A DNA stretch of 64,000 nt from Pseudorhodoplanes sp. (GTDB taxonomy: Bacteria > Pseudomonadota > Alphaproteobacteria > Rhizobiales > Xanthobacteraceae): contig JAVSMS010000001.1 in the NCBI GenBank assembly GCA_032027085.1, forward strand, positions 2,935,126 to 2,999,125. Reading direction: 5' to 3'. The position numbers and the translations under genes were made by a program. Below, piece after piece: positions 42,181-53,099 of the stretch. Positions within the stretch are counted from its first letter, which is position 1; each line of letters starts with the position of its first letter. The notes under the pieces are model-generated. The model had not been told where the DNA came from. It made no database searches and saw only the letters and a program-made list of their open reading frames with translations.

Positions 42181-42553
42181 TTGCCAGCAACGCCCCGCCA
42201 ATGTCCCGCCCCGTATGCTTTCGCAGCTGCAAAATTTTAGATGACTTTCTGACGAAAACAATCACTCAAGGACACAGAGCAATAAGGACACAGAGCCATC
42301 GGCGGTAATGCGGGGTTCCATCTGAGCGATCGGATCATCGAGACCCGCCGACAGGGAACGCGCATCTTTCTTAAGCCGCAATTGTCGCAATACTTTCTGA
42401 CGCAATCTGATTTTGGTTCGTTCGCCCCGTATGCATCTTCCCCCGATGCAATCCGTTCCGGACTTCCCCAAAAGCAAGGTTGTGGCGCGACGAGCAGCGA
42501 GCCCGACGCGTCATCGCCAAACCGGCTTAACGTGACTAACCAGGAGACCGACG

Positions 42554-42757
42554 ATGCAAAAAGGCACCGTCAAATGGTTCAATCCGACGAAGGGTTATGG
42601 GTTCATCAAGCCGTCTGCCGGCGAAAGGGATGTGTTCGTGCACATCTCGGCTGTGGAGCGGGCGGGTCTGAGCACCTTGAATGAAGGCCAGGCCGTGGAA
42701 TTCGAACTGGTCACCAATCGCGGCAAGACGTCCGCGGAGAATCTCAGGGTAGCGTAA
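42554..42757 (+). CDS. cspA: Cold-shock family protein
   Basis: The 67-residue protein begins MQKGTVKWFNPTKGYGFIKP, with RNP1 (KGYGFI) and RNP2 (VFVHIS). These RNA-binding motifs define the CspA family of RNA chaperones. The gene has a 292-base upstream gap with room for the long leader typical of cold-shock genes. AGGAG lies upstream of the ATG. The exact paralogue cannot be set. Confidence 0.95.
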   Translation: MQKGTVKWFNPTKGYGFIKPSAGERDVFVHISAVERAGLSTLNEGQAVEFELVTNRGKTSAENLRVA

Positions 42758-42811
42758 TACACACCATGCATATGGTGGGCTGAACGAACAATTCGCTCCT
42801 TATAAATGCGG

Positions 42812-42842
42812 CCCCCGGTCACGCAGCCGGGGGTTTTGTTTT
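42812..42842 (+). terminator. Rho-independent terminator of the cold-shock gene
   Basis: CCCCCGG pairs with CCGGGGG around an 8-base loop, followed by TTTTGTTTT. The stem overlaps the stop codon of the opposing purN gene (42819-42821), so the 3' end of purN is embedded in the terminator. Confidence 0.75.
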
Positions 42843-43508
42843 GGCCTCTGCCGGAACGAAGGCTTTCTCGTTCGAGGCGAGCGCGCCGTCGATCACGCAG
42901 CGCCCATCCGCGATGCGCACGCGTCCTTGCGCGACCAGCTTCAGCGCCAGCGGATAGATCTTGTGCTCGATCGCGAGCACGCGGGCCGCGAGTGTCGCCG
43001 CATCATCGGTGTCAAGCACCGGCACCCTGCCTTGGGTGATGATCGGCCCTGAATCCATTTCCGGCACGACGAAATGCACGGTCGCCCCGTGTTCCTTCAC
43101 GCCTTCGGCCAGTGCGCGCTCATGCGTGTGCAAACCTTTGAATGCCGGAAGCAGGGCGGGATGAATGTTCAGCATGCGACACTGCCAGCGGCCGATGATC
43201 CAGGGCGTGAGGATGCGCATGAAACCGGCGAGGCAGACGAGGTCGATACGGTGTGTTTCGAGCTCCGCCTGCACGGCGCGCTCGAAGGCTTCGCGATCCT
43301 TGCCGAAGCGTTTGTGATCGACGACCGCCGTCGCGATGCCGTCGGCCTGCGCGGCAGCAAGTCCGCCCGCATCCGGCTGGTTGGACAACGCCAGCGAAAT
43401 CTCCGCCGGATAATCGGCGGCCTTGGCGGCTTCGATCAGCGCCGTCATGTTGGAGCCGCGGCCGGAAATCAGCACGGCGACACGTTTGCGCGCCGGGCCG
43501 GTGCTCAT
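42819..43508 (-). CDS. purN: Phosphoribosylglycinamide formyltransferase PurN
   Basis: PurN transfers a formyl group from 10-formyl-THF to GAR in purine synthesis. The 229-residue protein has the GRGSNM phosphate loop near residue 16. The catalytic Asn-His lie in [14 protein letters not shown] and the catalytic Asp in [11 protein letters not shown]. The C-terminus is slightly longer than in E. coli. Its ATG overlaps the purM stop by four bases. Confidence 0.95.
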   Translation of the reverse strand: MSTGPARKRVAVLISGRGSNMTALIEAAKAADYPAEISLALSNQPDAGGLAAAQADGIATAVVDHKRFGKDREAFERAVQAELETHRIDLVCLAGFMRILTPWIIGRWQCRMLNIHPALLPAFKGLHTHERALAEGVKEHGATVHFVVPEMDSGPIITQGRVPVLDTDDAATLAARVLAIEHKIYPLALKLVAQGRVRIADGRCVIDGALASNEKAFVPAEAKTKPPAA

Positions 43509-44578
43509 GCGAGGTTCAAGCGGCCGGTGGTCTGCACCGGCTCGGCGTCGTCCGCGCGCGGAATCACTTCGCCGAGATCAACCACCGCTTCACCGTTGCG
43601 CGCGAGCACGCCGCGCACCTGCGCCGCCTTGTCGGGCGCGACCACAACCACCATGCCGATTCCGCAATTGAAGGTGCGCAGCATTTCCGGCACCGCGATG
43701 TCGCCGGCCGTGGCCAGCCACCTGAAAACCGGCAGCACCGGCAGGCGCGTGAGATCGATGCGCACGCCAAGATGTTTCGGCAATGCGCGCGGTATGTTGT
43801 CGGGGAATCCGCCGCCGGTGATATGCGCCAGCGCCTTCACCGCGCCAGTCTCGCGGATGGCGGCGAGGCATGACTTCACATAGAGCCGCGTCGGCGTGAG
43901 CACCGCTTCGCCCAGTGTCTTGCCGGTATCGAATGGCGCCGCGTCGCCCCACGACAGGCCCGCATGCTCGGTGACCTTGCGGACGAGCGAGAATCCGTTT
44001 GAATGCACGCCGGATGAGGCGAGGCCAAGCATGATGTCACCCGCGGCGACATCCTTGCGGGGAAGGATGCCATCGCGTTCGACGGCGCCGACTGCAAATC
44101 CGGCGAGATCGTAATCTCCGCTCTGATAAATGCCCGGCATCTCCGCGGTCTCGCCGCCGATCAGCGCGCAGCCCGATTGCTTGCAGCCCTCGGCAATGCC
44201 GGCCACGACCTGCGCGCCGATCTCGGGATCGAGCTTCGAGCAGGCGAAGTAGTCGAGGAAGAAGAGGGGCTCGGCACCCTGGACCACGAGATCGTTGACC
44301 GACATGGCGACAAGATCGATGCCGATGGTGTTGTGACGGCCGGTCTCGATCGCGATCTTGACCTTGGTGCCGACCCCGTCGGTGGCGGCAACCAGCACCG
44401 GATCGGTCATGCCCAGCCGCTTCAGATCGAACAGGCCGCCAAACCCGCCGATTTCCGCATCCGCTCCGGGCCGCGCGGTGGCGCGCACCAGCGGCTTGAT
44501 CATCTCGACCATGCGGTTGCCGGCATCGATATCGACGCCGGAGCCGGCATAGGTCAGGCCGCGCCCCGTCTCAGCCAT
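43505..44578 (-). CDS. purM: Phosphoribosylformylglycinamidine cyclo-ligase PurM
   Basis: PurM closes the imidazole ring of AIR with ATP. The 357-residue protein has the family pattern [14 protein letters not shown] near the start, then [22 protein letters not shown] and [12 protein letters not shown]. It precedes purN in the standard Rhizobiales purMN pair. It diverges from the phosphatidyltransferase gene. Confidence 0.96.
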   Translation of the reverse strand: MAETGRGLTYAGSGVDIDAGNRMVEMIKPLVRATARPGADAEIGGFGGLFDLKRLGMTDPVLVAATDGVGTKVKIAIETGRHNTIGIDLVAMSVNDLVVQGAEPLFFLDYFACSKLDPEIGAQVVAGIAEGCKQSGCALIGGETAEMPGIYQSGDYDLAGFAVGAVERDGILPRKDVAAGDIMLGLASSGVHSNGFSLVRKVTEHAGLSWGDAAPFDTGKTLGEAVLTPTRLYVKSCLAAIRETGAVKALAHITGGGFPDNIPRALPKHLGVRIDLTRLPVLPVFRWLATAGDIAVPEMLRTFNCGIGMVVVVAPDKAAQVRGVLARNGEAVVDLGEVIPRADDAEPVQTTGRLNLA

Positions 44579-44705
44579 GCAGGTTCCCTGTTATTTCGCC
44601 GGTGGTTACGTGGAAATCGCATTGCGCGCAATGGCTTGATGGACGTTATATACTGTCCGAATGCGGCCGGTGCCCGCCGGCCGCCCGTGTCCGGGGCTTT
44701 CTGGC

Positions 44706-45251
44706 TTGAGTATTCCCAACCTCATTACGCTCGCACGCATTCTCTGCGTGCCGCTGATCGTCTGGGCGATTACGGCCGGGGAGATGATGGGGGCGTTCAT
44801 CCTGTTCTTGGCCGCCGGCATCAGCGATGCCGTCGACGGCTTTCTCGCCAAGCGGTTCAACATGGCGAGCGAACTGGGCGGGTATCTCGATCCGCTGGCC
44901 GACAAGGCGCTGATCGTCTCGATCTACGTGGCGCTCGGCATCACCGAGGCGATCCCGCGCTGGCTGGTCATTCTGGTGGTCTCGCGCGACATCATGATCA
45001 TCGGCGCGGTGATGCTGACGTGGCTGATCGGTAAGCCGATGCGAATGAAGCCGCATCCGGTCTCCAAGGCCAACACGGTCGCGCAGATTTTCCTTGCCTG
45101 CCTGGTGCTGGCGGCCCTGGCTTTCCGTTTCGATGCCGGCTGGCTGTTGCCGACCTCCATCGCCCTGGTGGCCATCTTGACCTTGCTCTCGATCGCCTTC
45201 TATGTCGCGGAATGGATCCGCCACGTGGGTGCAAACGGCACCGCCCATTGA
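44706..45251 (+). CDS. CDP-alcohol phosphatidyltransferase family protein (PgsA/Cls-like)
   Basis: The motif DAVDGFLAKRFNMASELGGYLDPLADK carries the four Asp of the CDP-alcohol phosphotransferase signature, with Lys in place of the usual Arg in the AR pair. About five membrane helices follow. The family makes phospholipid head groups such as phosphatidylglycerol phosphate or cardiolipin; the product here is not decided. The frame opens at the ATG at 44661, but the family N-terminus SIPNLITLARI favours the TTG at 44706. It is followed closely by the AI-2E-type gene. Confidence 0.85.
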   Translation: MSIPNLITLARILCVPLIVWAITAGEMMGAFILFLAAGISDAVDGFLAKRFNMASELGGYLDPLADKALIVSIYVALGITEAIPRWLVILVVSRDIMIIGAVMLTWLIGKPMRMKPHPVSKANTVAQIFLACLVLAALAFRFDAGWLLPTSIALVAILTLLSIAFYVAEWIRHVGANGTAH

Positions 45252-45273
45252 CGGAGGGGGTGGGGAAGCGCGC

Positions 45274-46407
45274 ATGGCAAATGTGAAACGTGGCTCCTCC
45301 GGCACGGCACCGGGCGGCGCCGATCGCGCCCCGAGCCCCATCAGCCTGAAACGCCAGCTCATTTTCTGGACCGGCGCGCTGATCGTCTTCATCGCGCTGC
45401 TCTGGATTCTTGCCGATGTGCTGCTGCCCTTCGTCGCCGGCATGGCGCTGGCCTATCTGCTCGATCCGCTGGTGAAGCGGGTGCAGGGCGTCGGCCTGAG
45501 CCGTGCCTGGGCGGCGGTCATCATCGTGATCGTCTTCGCCGTCTTGCTCGTGCTGGCGATCATTCTCATCGTGCCGGTGCTGGGCGATCAGATCGGCCAG
45601 TTCATGCAGCGCCTGCCCGACCTGATCGATCGTGTGCGCGTCCTGATCCAGCAATCCAACCAGAGCTGGCTCGGCACCTTCGTCGGCGAAAGATTGCCGG
45701 AAGCGCAGAAGTCGCTCGGCACTGTCGCCGCCACCGCGGCGGGATGGATCACGACATTCCTCGGCTCGCTCTGGTCGGGCGGCAAGGCGCTGGTGTCGGT
45801 GCTGTCAATCCTTGTCATCACGCCCATCGTCGCCTTCTACATGCTGATGGACTGGGAACGCATGGTGAATGCGGTCGACAACCTCATTCCGATTCATCAT
45901 CGCGAGACGGTGCGCGCGTTGCTCCGCGAAATGGACGCCGCAATTTCCGGCTTCGTGCGCGGGCAGGCGATTGTCTGCCTCATCCTCGGTGTGTTCTATT
46001 CCGTCGCGCTGATTGCCATCGGCCTGAACTTCGGATTGCTGATCGGCTTGGTTGCGGCCTTTCTCAGCTTTGCGCCCTATATCGGCACCATGGTCGGCTT
46101 TCTGCTCGCCACCGGCGTGGCGCTGGCGCAATTCTGGCCGGACTGGATCTGGGTTGTGGCCGCGGCCGGCATTTTCGCCGTCGGCCAGTTCATTGAAGGC
46201 AACTTCCTGCAGCCCTATCTCGTCGGCAAGGAGACCGGACTGCATCCGGTGTGGCTGATGTTCTCGTTGCTCGCCTTCGGTGTGCTGTTCGGATTTGTTG
46301 GTCTTCTGGTCGCGGTGCCGATCGCCGCCGCCATCGGCGTTCTGGTGCGCTTTCTGGTCCGGCAATATCAGGCGAGTTCGTATTACACCGGCGACCAGCC
46401 AAGCTGA
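45274..46407 (+). CDS. AI-2E family transporter-like permease
   Basis: The 377-residue membrane protein has eight predicted helices. The central loop ILVITPIVAFYMLMDWERM and the C-terminal block GQFIEGNFLQPYLVGKETGLHP with LLVAVPIAAAIGVLVRF match the AI-2E transporter (TqsA/PerM) family. In alphaproteobacteria it usually stands upstream of hdaA, as here; the transported substrate is unknown. The ATG at 45274 follows GGGGAAG. The longer 45202 frame overlaps the previous gene. Confidence 0.87.
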   Translation: MANVKRGSSGTAPGGADRAPSPISLKRQLIFWTGALIVFIALLWILADVLLPFVAGMALAYLLDPLVKRVQGVGLSRAWAAVIIVIVFAVLLVLAIILIVPVLGDQIGQFMQRLPDLIDRVRVLIQQSNQSWLGTFVGERLPEAQKSLGTVAATAAGWITTFLGSLWSGGKALVSVLSILVITPIVAFYMLMDWERMVNAVDNLIPIHHRETVRALLREMDAAISGFVRGQAIVCLILGVFYSVALIAIGLNFGLLIGLVAAFLSFAPYIGTMVGFLLATGVALAQFWPDWIWVVAAAGIFAVGQFIEGNFLQPYLVGKETGLHPVWLMFSLLAFGVLFGFVGLLVAVPIAAAIGVLVRFLVRQYQASSYYTGDQPS

Positions 46408-46409
46408 TC

Positions 46410-47087
46410 ATGCCGGCCGCCCCGCGTCAGCTTGCGCTTGCGCTCGATCATGTTGAGAACCTGACCCGCGACGATTTTCTGGTCGGGCCGCCGAACGACT
46501 CCGCGCTGGCCATGATCGAACGCTGGCCGGACTGGCCGAGCCGCGTGATCGCGCTCGTCGGACCGGCGGGCTCCGGCAAGAGCCATCTGGCCTCGATCTG
46601 GGCGGAGCAATCGGGCGCGCGCTTTCTATCGGCGCGAGCGCTGCCGGAGACGCATCTGCCGACTGCGCTGGCAACCGGCGCGCTGGTGCTTGAGGACATT
46701 GACGACAATGACCTCGACGAGCGCGCAATGTTCCATCTGTTGAATCTGGTGCGGCAGGACCAGGCGTGGCTCCTGCTCACCGCGCGGACGCCGCCGACGC
46801 AGTGGAGGATCGCGCTCGCCGATCTGGCCTCACGTCTGCGCGCAGTGCCGGCATTGACGCTCAGCCCGCCGGACGACGCCTTGCTGCGGGCGGTGATCGT
46901 CAAGCTGTTTGCGGACCGCCAGCTCGCCGTGGACGAGAACCTGGTCGGCTATCTGGTCAGCCGGATCGAGCGGTCCTTCGCGGCTGCGCGTGCTATGGTG
47001 ACGCTGCTGGATCAGGAGGCGCTGGTCCGCAAACGCCCGGTTAACCGTGCACTGGCCACCGAGGTATTGCGGGACACCGGCTTTTAA
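46410..47087 (+). CDS. hdaA: DnaA-related replication regulator HdaA
   Basis: HdaA promotes ATP hydrolysis on DnaA with the sliding clamp, restricting re-initiation. The 225-residue protein has the clamp-binding-type start RQLALAL, a P-loop GPAGSGKSH near residue 51 and Walker B LVLEDID. A compact AAA+ fold like the DnaA ATPase region follows, without a DNA-binding domain IV. The ATG at 46410 begins two bases after the preceding stop codon. Confidence 0.9.
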   Translation: MPAAPRQLALALDHVENLTRDDFLVGPPNDSALAMIERWPDWPSRVIALVGPAGSGKSHLASIWAEQSGARFLSARALPETHLPTALATGALVLEDIDDNDLDERAMFHLLNLVRQDQAWLLLTARTPPTQWRIALADLASRLRAVPALTLSPPDDALLRAVIVKLFADRQLAVDENLVGYLVSRIERSFAAARAMVTLLDQEALVRKRPVNRALATEVLRDTGF

Positions 47088-47174
47088 GCGGTTTGTGCCA
47101 GACTGTCTGTCATGGGGGCGTCATGGCTCCGTCATAAACCACGCCCAGAATCGGATGGCGGGAGCAAGTGGCAA

Positions 47175-49400
47175 ATGTCCATGGCTGAAAGCAGCGAAGC
47201 TGTTGTGTTGAAAGCGGAATCCGCTGCGCCGGCGCCCTCCGGCGCCGCCCTCGATACGGCGCTGCTGACCGCGCCGGACCGCTTCATCAACCGGGAATTG
47301 TCGTGGCTGCATTTCAACCGCCGCGTCCTGGATGAATCGGACAATCCGAACCATCCGCTGCTGGAGCGGCTGCGTTTCCTGTCGATTTCGGCCAACAACC
47401 TCGACGAATTCTTCATGGTGCGCGTCGCCGCCCTCAAGGGACAGGTGCGCGAAGGCATTACCGACCGCAGCCCGGATGGATTGACCCCATCCGAGCAATT
47501 GGCGCGGATTGGAGAGGTGGTCTCAAAGTTGGCGCGCGACCAGCTCGCCCGCTGGCGTGCCCTGCGTCATGACCTCGCCGAACAGGGCATCGTCATCGTG
47601 GACGGGCAGACGGTGACCAAACAGGAGAAGGCGTGGCTGGAAGACCATTTCCTGCATCATATCTTCCCGGTGCTGACGCCGCTGGCCATTGATCCGGCGC
47701 ATCCGTTCCCGTTCATACCCAATCTCGGCTTCACCATCGCCTTGCAACTCGCGCGCGTCAGCGACAGCAAGGCGATGAACGCGCTAATCCGCGTGCCTCA
47801 CAAAATCGAGCGCTTCGTGCATCTGCCGCGTCAGGATGCCAGCGAGCAGCGCGTCATCATGCTGGAGCACGTGATCTACCTTTTCATCAGCCAGCTGTTC
47901 CCGGGATATGCGGTGCACGGGCAGGGCGCTTTCCGCGTCATCCGCGACTCCGAAATAGAAATCGAGGAAGAAGCGGAAGACCTGGTGCGCTCCTTCGAAA
48001 GCGTGCTCAAGCGGCGGCGCCGCGGATCGGTGATCCGTCTCGAGATCGAAGACGATATGCCGGTCGAGCTACGCCGCTTCGTGCAGCGGTCGATGGGGGT
48101 CGACGAGAGCGAGACCTATATTGTCGAGGGCGAACTTGCCGACAGCATGCTGGCGCTCAACGACCTCAAGGAGCTGGTTGCGCTCGATCGCCCCGACCTT
48201 CTTTTCGTTCCCTACAATCCGCGTTTTCCGGAACGTATCCGCGACCATGGCGGCGATTGTTTTGCCGCCATCCGGCAGAAGGATCTGATCGTTCATCATC
48301 CCTACGAATCGTTTGACGTCGTCGTGCAGTTTCTCCAACAGGCGGCGCGCGACCCGGATGTGATTGCGATCAAGCAAACGCTGTACCGCACGTCCGCTGA
48401 ATCTCCCATCGTCAAGACGCTGGCGGAAGCGGCCGAAGCCGGGAAATCCGTCACCGCGCTGGTCGAGCTGAAGGCGCGGTTCGATGAGGAAGCCAATATC
48501 CGCTGGGCTCGCGACCTGGAACGCGCCGGTGTGCAAGTCGTCTATGGTTTCGTCGAACTCAAGACGCACGCGAAATTGTCGTTGGTGGTGCGACGCGAGG
48601 GGAAGCGGCTCGCCTCCTATGTGCATGTAGGTACCGGCAATTATCACCCGATCACCGCCCGCATCTATACCGACCTGTCGTTTTTTACCGCCGATCCGGT
48701 CATTGCTCAGGACATCACGCGCATCTTCAATTTCATCACCGGTTACGCCGAGCCTGCCGAGCTCGAATCCATGGCGGTATCGCCGGTGACTTTGCGCAAG
48801 CGAATCAGCGATCACATCCGGCAGGAAATCGCCCATGCCAAGGCCGGCCGCCCGGCCGCGATCTGGATGAAGATGAATGCGCTGGTCGATGCGGAAATCA
48901 TCGACCTCCTGTATGAGGCCTCGCGCGCCGGCGTGCGGGTCGATATCGTCGTGCGCGGCATCTGCTGCCTGCGGCCGGGGGTGCCGGGCCTGTCCGACAA
49001 CATCCGCGTGAAATCGATTGTCGGCCGCTTTCTGGAGCACGGCCGAATCTATTGTTTCGGAGACGGTAACGGCCTGCCGCATGCCAAGGCGACGGTCTAT
49101 ATCTCCTCCGCCGACATGATGCCGCGCAATCTGGACCGCCGCGTCGAGGCGCTGTGCCCGATCACGAATCCGACCGTGCATGAGCAGGTCCTCGACCAGA
49201 TCATGGTTGTCAACTTCAAGGATAACGAGCAGAGCTGGATGGTCTTGCCTGACGGCACCGCAAGCCGCATAAGGCCGGGCAAGGGCGAGGAGCCGTTCAA
49301 CGCCCAGAAATATTTCATGACCAATCCGAGCCTGTCGGGACGTGGAAAATCTCTTAAGGAATCTCCGCCACGCCGCCTCACGCGCCGCCAGGACCGGTAG
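47175..49400 (+). CDS. ppk: Polyphosphate kinase 1
   Basis: Ppk polymerises ATP gamma-phosphate into polyphosphate. The protein (about 741 residues from the ATG at 47175) has [17 protein letters not shown] near the start. The conserved [22 protein letters not shown] carries the phosphorylated His and neighbours, and IKQTLYRTS and [10 protein letters not shown] lie in order. The frame also opens at 47112, and an ATG at 47181 is possible. It is followed by an overlapping ppx, so synthesis and breakdown genes are paired. Confidence 0.95.
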   Translation: MSMAESSEAVVLKAESAAPAPSGAALDTALLTAPDRFINRELSWLHFNRRVLDESDNPNHPLLERLRFLSISANNLDEFFMVRVAALKGQVREGITDRSPDGLTPSEQLARIGEVVSKLARDQLARWRALRHDLAEQGIVIVDGQTVTKQEKAWLEDHFLHHIFPVLTPLAIDPAHPFPFIPNLGFTIALQLARVSDSKAMNALIRVPHKIERFVHLPRQDASEQRVIMLEHVIYLFISQLFPGYAVHGQGAFRVIRDSEIEIEEEAEDLVRSFESVLKRRRRGSVIRLEIEDDMPVELRRFVQRSMGVDESETYIVEGELADSMLALNDLKELVALDRPDLLFVPYNPRFPERIRDHGGDCFAAIRQKDLIVHHPYESFDVVVQFLQQAARDPDVIAIKQTLYRTSAESPIVKTLAEAAEAGKSVTALVELKARFDEEANIRWARDLERAGVQVVYGFVELKTHAKLSLVVRREGKRLASYVHVGTGNYHPITARIYTDLSFFTADPVIAQDITRIFNFITGYAEPAELESMAVSPVTLRKRISDHIRQEIAHAKAGRPAAIWMKMNALVDAEIIDLLYEASRAGVRVDIVVRGICCLRPGVPGLSDNIRVKSIVGRFLEHGRIYCFGDGNGLPHAKATVYISSADMMPRNLDRRVEALCPITNPTVHEQVLDQIMVVNFKDNEQSWMVLPDGTASRIRPGKGEEPFNAQKYFMTNPSLSGRGKSLKESPPRRLTRRQDR

Positions 49401-50982
49401 GGCGAATGACAAGACGCCGCCGCGCGCCGCGGCCGGCTCCCCCCAATCGAAGAAGAAGACCAGGTCCCGCAAGCCACGTTCGCCCCAAGGCCGTCTCGAC
49501 CACGGGCCGCCCGTCGGCGTCATCGATATCGGTTCAAACTCGGTCCGTCTTGTTGTCTATGAAGGCCTGACGCGGTCACCGACACCGATCTTCAACGAGA
49601 AGGTTCTTGCCGGGCTGGGCCGCGAAGTGCAGTCGACCGGTTTGCTGGCTCCCGACGCGGTGAGGCAGGCGCTGCTGGCGCTGAAACGGTTCCGCGCGCT
49701 CTGCGATACGCTGAAGGTCGCGCATGTGTTCGGCATCGCGACCGCGGCCTGCCGCGACGCGCGTAACGGCCCGGCCTTCATCGAAGAGGCAGAACATCTC
49801 AGCCGCATCAAGATCGACGTGCTGTCAGGACGGCGCGAGGCCGAATTGTCCGCCCTCGGCGTCATCTCGGGCATTTATCGGCCGAACGGCCTTGTTGCCG
49901 ACCTCGGCGGCGGCTCGCTCGAACTGATGGATATTCACGGCGAGCGATTGCGGCGCGGCATCACACTGCCGCTCGGCGGCCTGGCCTTGCAGGACGCCTC
50001 GAAAAAATCGATCAAGAAAGCAGAGAAGATCGTCGCCGACGCGCTACACGATGTGAAGGCTGGCGCGGCGGGGAAGGGACGCTCCCTTTATGCGGTGGGC
50101 GGCGCCTGGCGTGCGCTGGCGCGCTTACACATGGCGCAGACCGGCTATCCGCTGCATGTCATGCACGGCTATCGCATGCGCGCAAAAGACGCGATCGAAT
50201 TCTGCGAGCTGGTGCGTCGTGTCAACATCGATACGCTGTCGCAGATCGATGTTGTCGCGGATGCGCGGCGTCCGCTGCTCGCTTATGCCGCCTTGGTGCT
50301 TGAGCATCTCACGCGGCGGACCAAGCCTGCCGATGTGGTGATTTCCGCCCTCGGCGTGCGCGAAGGTCTGCTCTATTCAATGCTGAAAGTGCACGAGCAG
50401 CGGAAGGACGCGCTGATCGAGGCCGCGCGCAATCTCAATCTGCTGCGCTCGCGTTCGCCGCTGCATGGCGAGGAATTGCTGGCATGGACAGACCGGTTTT
50501 TTGCTTCATCGGGAATCGATGAAACTGAAGAAGAAAGGCGGTTGCGCCACGCTGCCTGTCTGGTTGCTGACGTCGGCTGGCGCACGCATCCGGATTATCG
50601 CGGCGAGCAGTCGCTGAACATCATCGCGCATGCATCATTCGTGGCGCTGGATCATCCCGCGCGCGCATTTCTGGCGCTGTCGGTCTATTTCCGTCATGTC
50701 GGCGTCACGCATGACGACGAATTGTCGCCGCGGCTGCGCGAACTCGCTTCAACCCGTCTGCTCGATCATGCGCGCGTGCTCGGCGCCGCAATGCGCGTGG
50801 CCTATATGATATCGGCCTCAATGCCGGGTGTGCTGCCGGAGACGCCGCTGCGAGTCGAGCGCCAGCGGCTGGTGCTGCGCATGCGCGGCAAATATGCCGC
50901 GCTGGCAGGCGACCGGGTCTTCAACCGGTTGCGGACGCTGGCGCGGCTGATCGGCCGCGAGCCGCATCTGGTGATGGACTGA
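49342..50982 (+). CDS. ppx: Exopolyphosphatase/guanosine pentaphosphate phosphohydrolase-type protein
   Basis: The protein belongs to the Ppx/GppA family. [17 protein letters not shown] is the phosphate-1 motif near residue 58, followed by [11 protein letters not shown] and the phosphate-2 motif [11 protein letters not shown]. The C-terminal HD-like region ends near residue 520. The start is a GTG at 49342 that overlaps the end of ppk by 59 bases. The first 50 residues are Arg/Lys/Pro-rich and may be partly untranslated if a later start is used. Pairing with ppk favours exopolyphosphatase over GppA activity. Confidence 0.9.
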   Translation: MENLLRNLRHAASRAARTGRANDKTPPRAAAGSPQSKKKTRSRKPRSPQGRLDHGPPVGVIDIGSNSVRLVVYEGLTRSPTPIFNEKVLAGLGREVQSTGLLAPDAVRQALLALKRFRALCDTLKVAHVFGIATAACRDARNGPAFIEEAEHLSRIKIDVLSGRREAELSALGVISGIYRPNGLVADLGGGSLELMDIHGERLRRGITLPLGGLALQDASKKSIKKAEKIVADALHDVKAGAAGKGRSLYAVGGAWRALARLHMAQTGYPLHVMHGYRMRAKDAIEFCELVRRVNIDTLSQIDVVADARRPLLAYAALVLEHLTRRTKPADVVISALGVREGLLYSMLKVHEQRKDALIEAARNLNLLRSRSPLHGEELLAWTDRFFASSGIDETEEERRLRHAACLVADVGWRTHPDYRGEQSLNIIAHASFVALDHPARAFLALSVYFRHVGVTHDDELSPRLRELASTRLLDHARVLGAAMRVAYMISASMPGVLPETPLRVERQRLVLRMRGKYAALAGDRVFNRLRTLARLIGREPHLVMD

Positions 50983-50991
50983 ATGGACGGC

Positions 50992-51843
50992 TCACGCCGT
51001 TAGATGAAATTCGACGGCCACCTGGCCGCTCCCGCTCGACGGGAAATATGCGCAGAGCTGTTCGGATTGTCCCGTGTAGGCATCCCAGCCGAGGACGCCA
51101 AACAGCATGGCGGTGTCGGCCATCAGCGCTTCGCCGCTGCACTTGCGTGTATAGTCGGGAAGCATGCGGCAGAACTCGGCATAGCGGCGCTCCTTCCAGA
51201 GATCGAGCACGCGCAGATCCATCTGCCGGTTGAATTCGCTGGAAATGCTGTTCCAGGCTTGCGGGCCGAGCTTGCTGTTCTCGAACAGCTGGTGCGACAG
51301 CGAGCCGCTGGCCAGCACCGCCGCCTTGCAACCAGATTTCTCGATGGCGCGGCGGACGGCTTCGCCGAATCTGCGGTTCTCGTCGACGGAGGCAAAGACC
51401 GGAGCAGCGACGGGGACGACCGAGAGGGCCTTGTCGGAATTCATATAGTGCATCGGCACGATGGTCCCGTATTCGACCGGCAGGGTGGGAACGCGATGCG
51501 CGAGTACATTCGGGCCGGATTTGGCGCATTCAGAAACGATCAGGTCGGCAAGCTCGGGATGACCGCGATAGTCGTAGGAGAGATCGCTGATCATGTGCGG
51601 CGCTTCCGGGCTGGTATAAACGCCCTGATGATGCGCATTGGCGTTGATGTGGAATCCGAAATTCGAAATCCAGTGCGTATCGAAGACGACGAAGGTGTCG
51701 GTGCCGCGTTCGCGCGCCCGCCGGCCGAGCAGCTTCAGGGCATTGATCGCGTCATCGCGTGTGCCCTTCAGCGGCTCCACGTGTTCCGACAGCATCAGCG
51801 ACGGCACGTGTGTAACCTTCGCCGCAAGTACAAGCTCTCCCAT
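50992..51843 (-). CDS. hpaD: Class III extradiol ring-cleavage dioxygenase, 3,4-dihydroxyphenylacetate 2,3-dioxygenase type
   Basis: The 283-residue protein closely follows the LigB-type E. coli HpaD layout, including its length. MGELVLAAKVTHVPSLMLSE at the N-terminus carries a metal-binding His. FDTHWISNFGFHINANAHHQGVYTS and LASGSLSHQLFENS follow, and FPSSGSGQV lies near the end. It probably cleaves homoprotocatechuate. No other hpa gene is within this window. The ATG at 51843 has GGGGGAAT upstream. Confidence 0.82.
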   Translation of the reverse strand: MGELVLAAKVTHVPSLMLSEHVEPLKGTRDDAINALKLLGRRARERGTDTFVVFDTHWISNFGFHINANAHHQGVYTSPEAPHMISDLSYDYRGHPELADLIVSECAKSGPNVLAHRVPTLPVEYGTIVPMHYMNSDKALSVVPVAAPVFASVDENRRFGEAVRRAIEKSGCKAAVLASGSLSHQLFENSKLGPQAWNSISSEFNRQMDLRVLDLWKERRYAEFCRMLPDYTRKCSGEALMADTAMLFGVLGWDAYTGQSEQLCAYFPSSGSGQVAVEFHLTA

Positions 51844-51939
51844 GCCATTCCCCCGCATTGTTCTGGATCTGCGCGAGGTTAGGGAAGCAGCAGGCCGGCG
51901 TAGTTGAGCTATGTCAAAGATGCTTGTCCGGACGGGGGA

Positions 51940-53094
51940 TCATGCGCGCTCGATCGCCGAGACGCGGCCTTTTTCGATCGCGAGCGCCAGCCGTCCGGCT
52001 TTCAACGCCAGCGCCTTCTCGCCGAACAGGTCGCGCCGCCATCCCTTGAGGGCGGGAACGTCGGCATGGTCATCGGCGGCGATGCGCTCGAGATCATCGA
52101 CCGTGGCGATCACCTTGGAGGCCACCGCATGCCGCTCCGAGGTCATGCGCAGCAGCACTTTGAGAAGTTCGACGGTCGCCGCGCCGTTGGGGGCGGGCTT
52201 GGAGCGCTCCAGCACCGGCAGCGTTTTGGGATCGCGCGCCAGGGCTTTCTTGACGAGGTCGGGAATGTCCTGCCCCCATTTCGATTTCTCGAAACCCCGC
52301 GGAAGGGACCGCAAGGAGGCGAGGCGTTCGATGGTGGTGGGCGCCTGCACCGCGATATCGGCGACCACATCGTCTTTCAGAATGCGTCCACGCGGCACGT
52401 CGCGCGCCTTGGCTTCGCGCTCGCGCCAGGCTGCGATCTCGATCAGCACCGCCAGTTCCTTGGGCTTGCGGACACGCGCGCGCAGGCGCTGCCAGGCATT
52501 TTCCGGATCCATGCGGTAGGTTTCGGGCGAGGTGAGGATGTCCATTTCCTCTCTCAGCCACTCGGTGCGACCGCGCTTTTGAAGGTCGGCGTTCAGCTTG
52601 CGATAGACGTCACGCAAATGGGTAACGTCGGAGACTGCATATTCGATCTGCGCCTTGCTCAACGGTCGCCGCGTCCAGTCGGTGAAGCGATGAGACTTGT
52701 CGAGCGCGTCGCCGGTGATGCGCTGGACAAGCTGATCGTAGGAGATCGAGTCGCCATAGCCGAGCACCATGGCGGCGACCTGGGTGTCAAAAACCGGATG
52801 CGGGATCAGGCTTGCATGATGCCAGACGATTTCGATGTCCTGACGCGCAGCGTGAAACACCTTCACGATCTTCTCGTTCGCCATGAGATCGAAGAAAGGC
52901 TGCAGATCGAGTCCATCGGCAAGGGCATCCACAACGATCGCTTCGTCGGGCGAGGCTATCTGCAGCACACAGAGCTGCGGGTAATAGGTCGACTCGCGCA
53001 GGAATTCGGTGTCGACCGTCACATAATCGTGGGTCGCGAGTCGTTTGCAGGCGGCAGCAAGGTCACCGGTCGTCGTAATCAGGTCCATCAACAT
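51940..53094 (-). CDS. rnd: Ribonuclease D
   Basis: RNase D is a DEDD-family 3'-5' exonuclease for tRNA and small RNA trimming. The motif [20 protein letters not shown], motif [14 protein letters not shown] and motif [16 protein letters not shown] are present. An HRDC-like helical domain follows at about residues 200-280. Starts at 53097 (TTG), 53094 and 53088 (ATG) are close together; 53094 is chosen. It lies five bases from the TPP-enzyme gene upstream on the same strand. Confidence 0.93.
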   Translation of the reverse strand: MLMDLITTTGDLAAACKRLATHDYVTVDTEFLRESTYYPQLCVLQIASPDEAIVVDALADGLDLQPFFDLMANEKIVKVFHAARQDIEIVWHHASLIPHPVFDTQVAAMVLGYGDSISYDQLVQRITGDALDKSHRFTDWTRRPLSKAQIEYAVSDVTHLRDVYRKLNADLQKRGRTEWLREEMDILTSPETYRMDPENAWQRLRARVRKPKELAVLIEIAAWREREAKARDVPRGRILKDDVVADIAVQAPTTIERLASLRSLPRGFEKSKWGQDIPDLVKKALARDPKTLPVLERSKPAPNGAATVELLKVLLRMTSERHAVASKVIATVDDLERIAADDHADVPALKGWRRDLFGEKALALKAGRLALAIEKGRVSAIERA

Positions 53095-53099
53095 CAACT

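Noticed and set aside
48069-49523. 484-codon minus-strand open frame
   Set aside because: Antisense to ppk and the start of ppx, which carry full family motifs.
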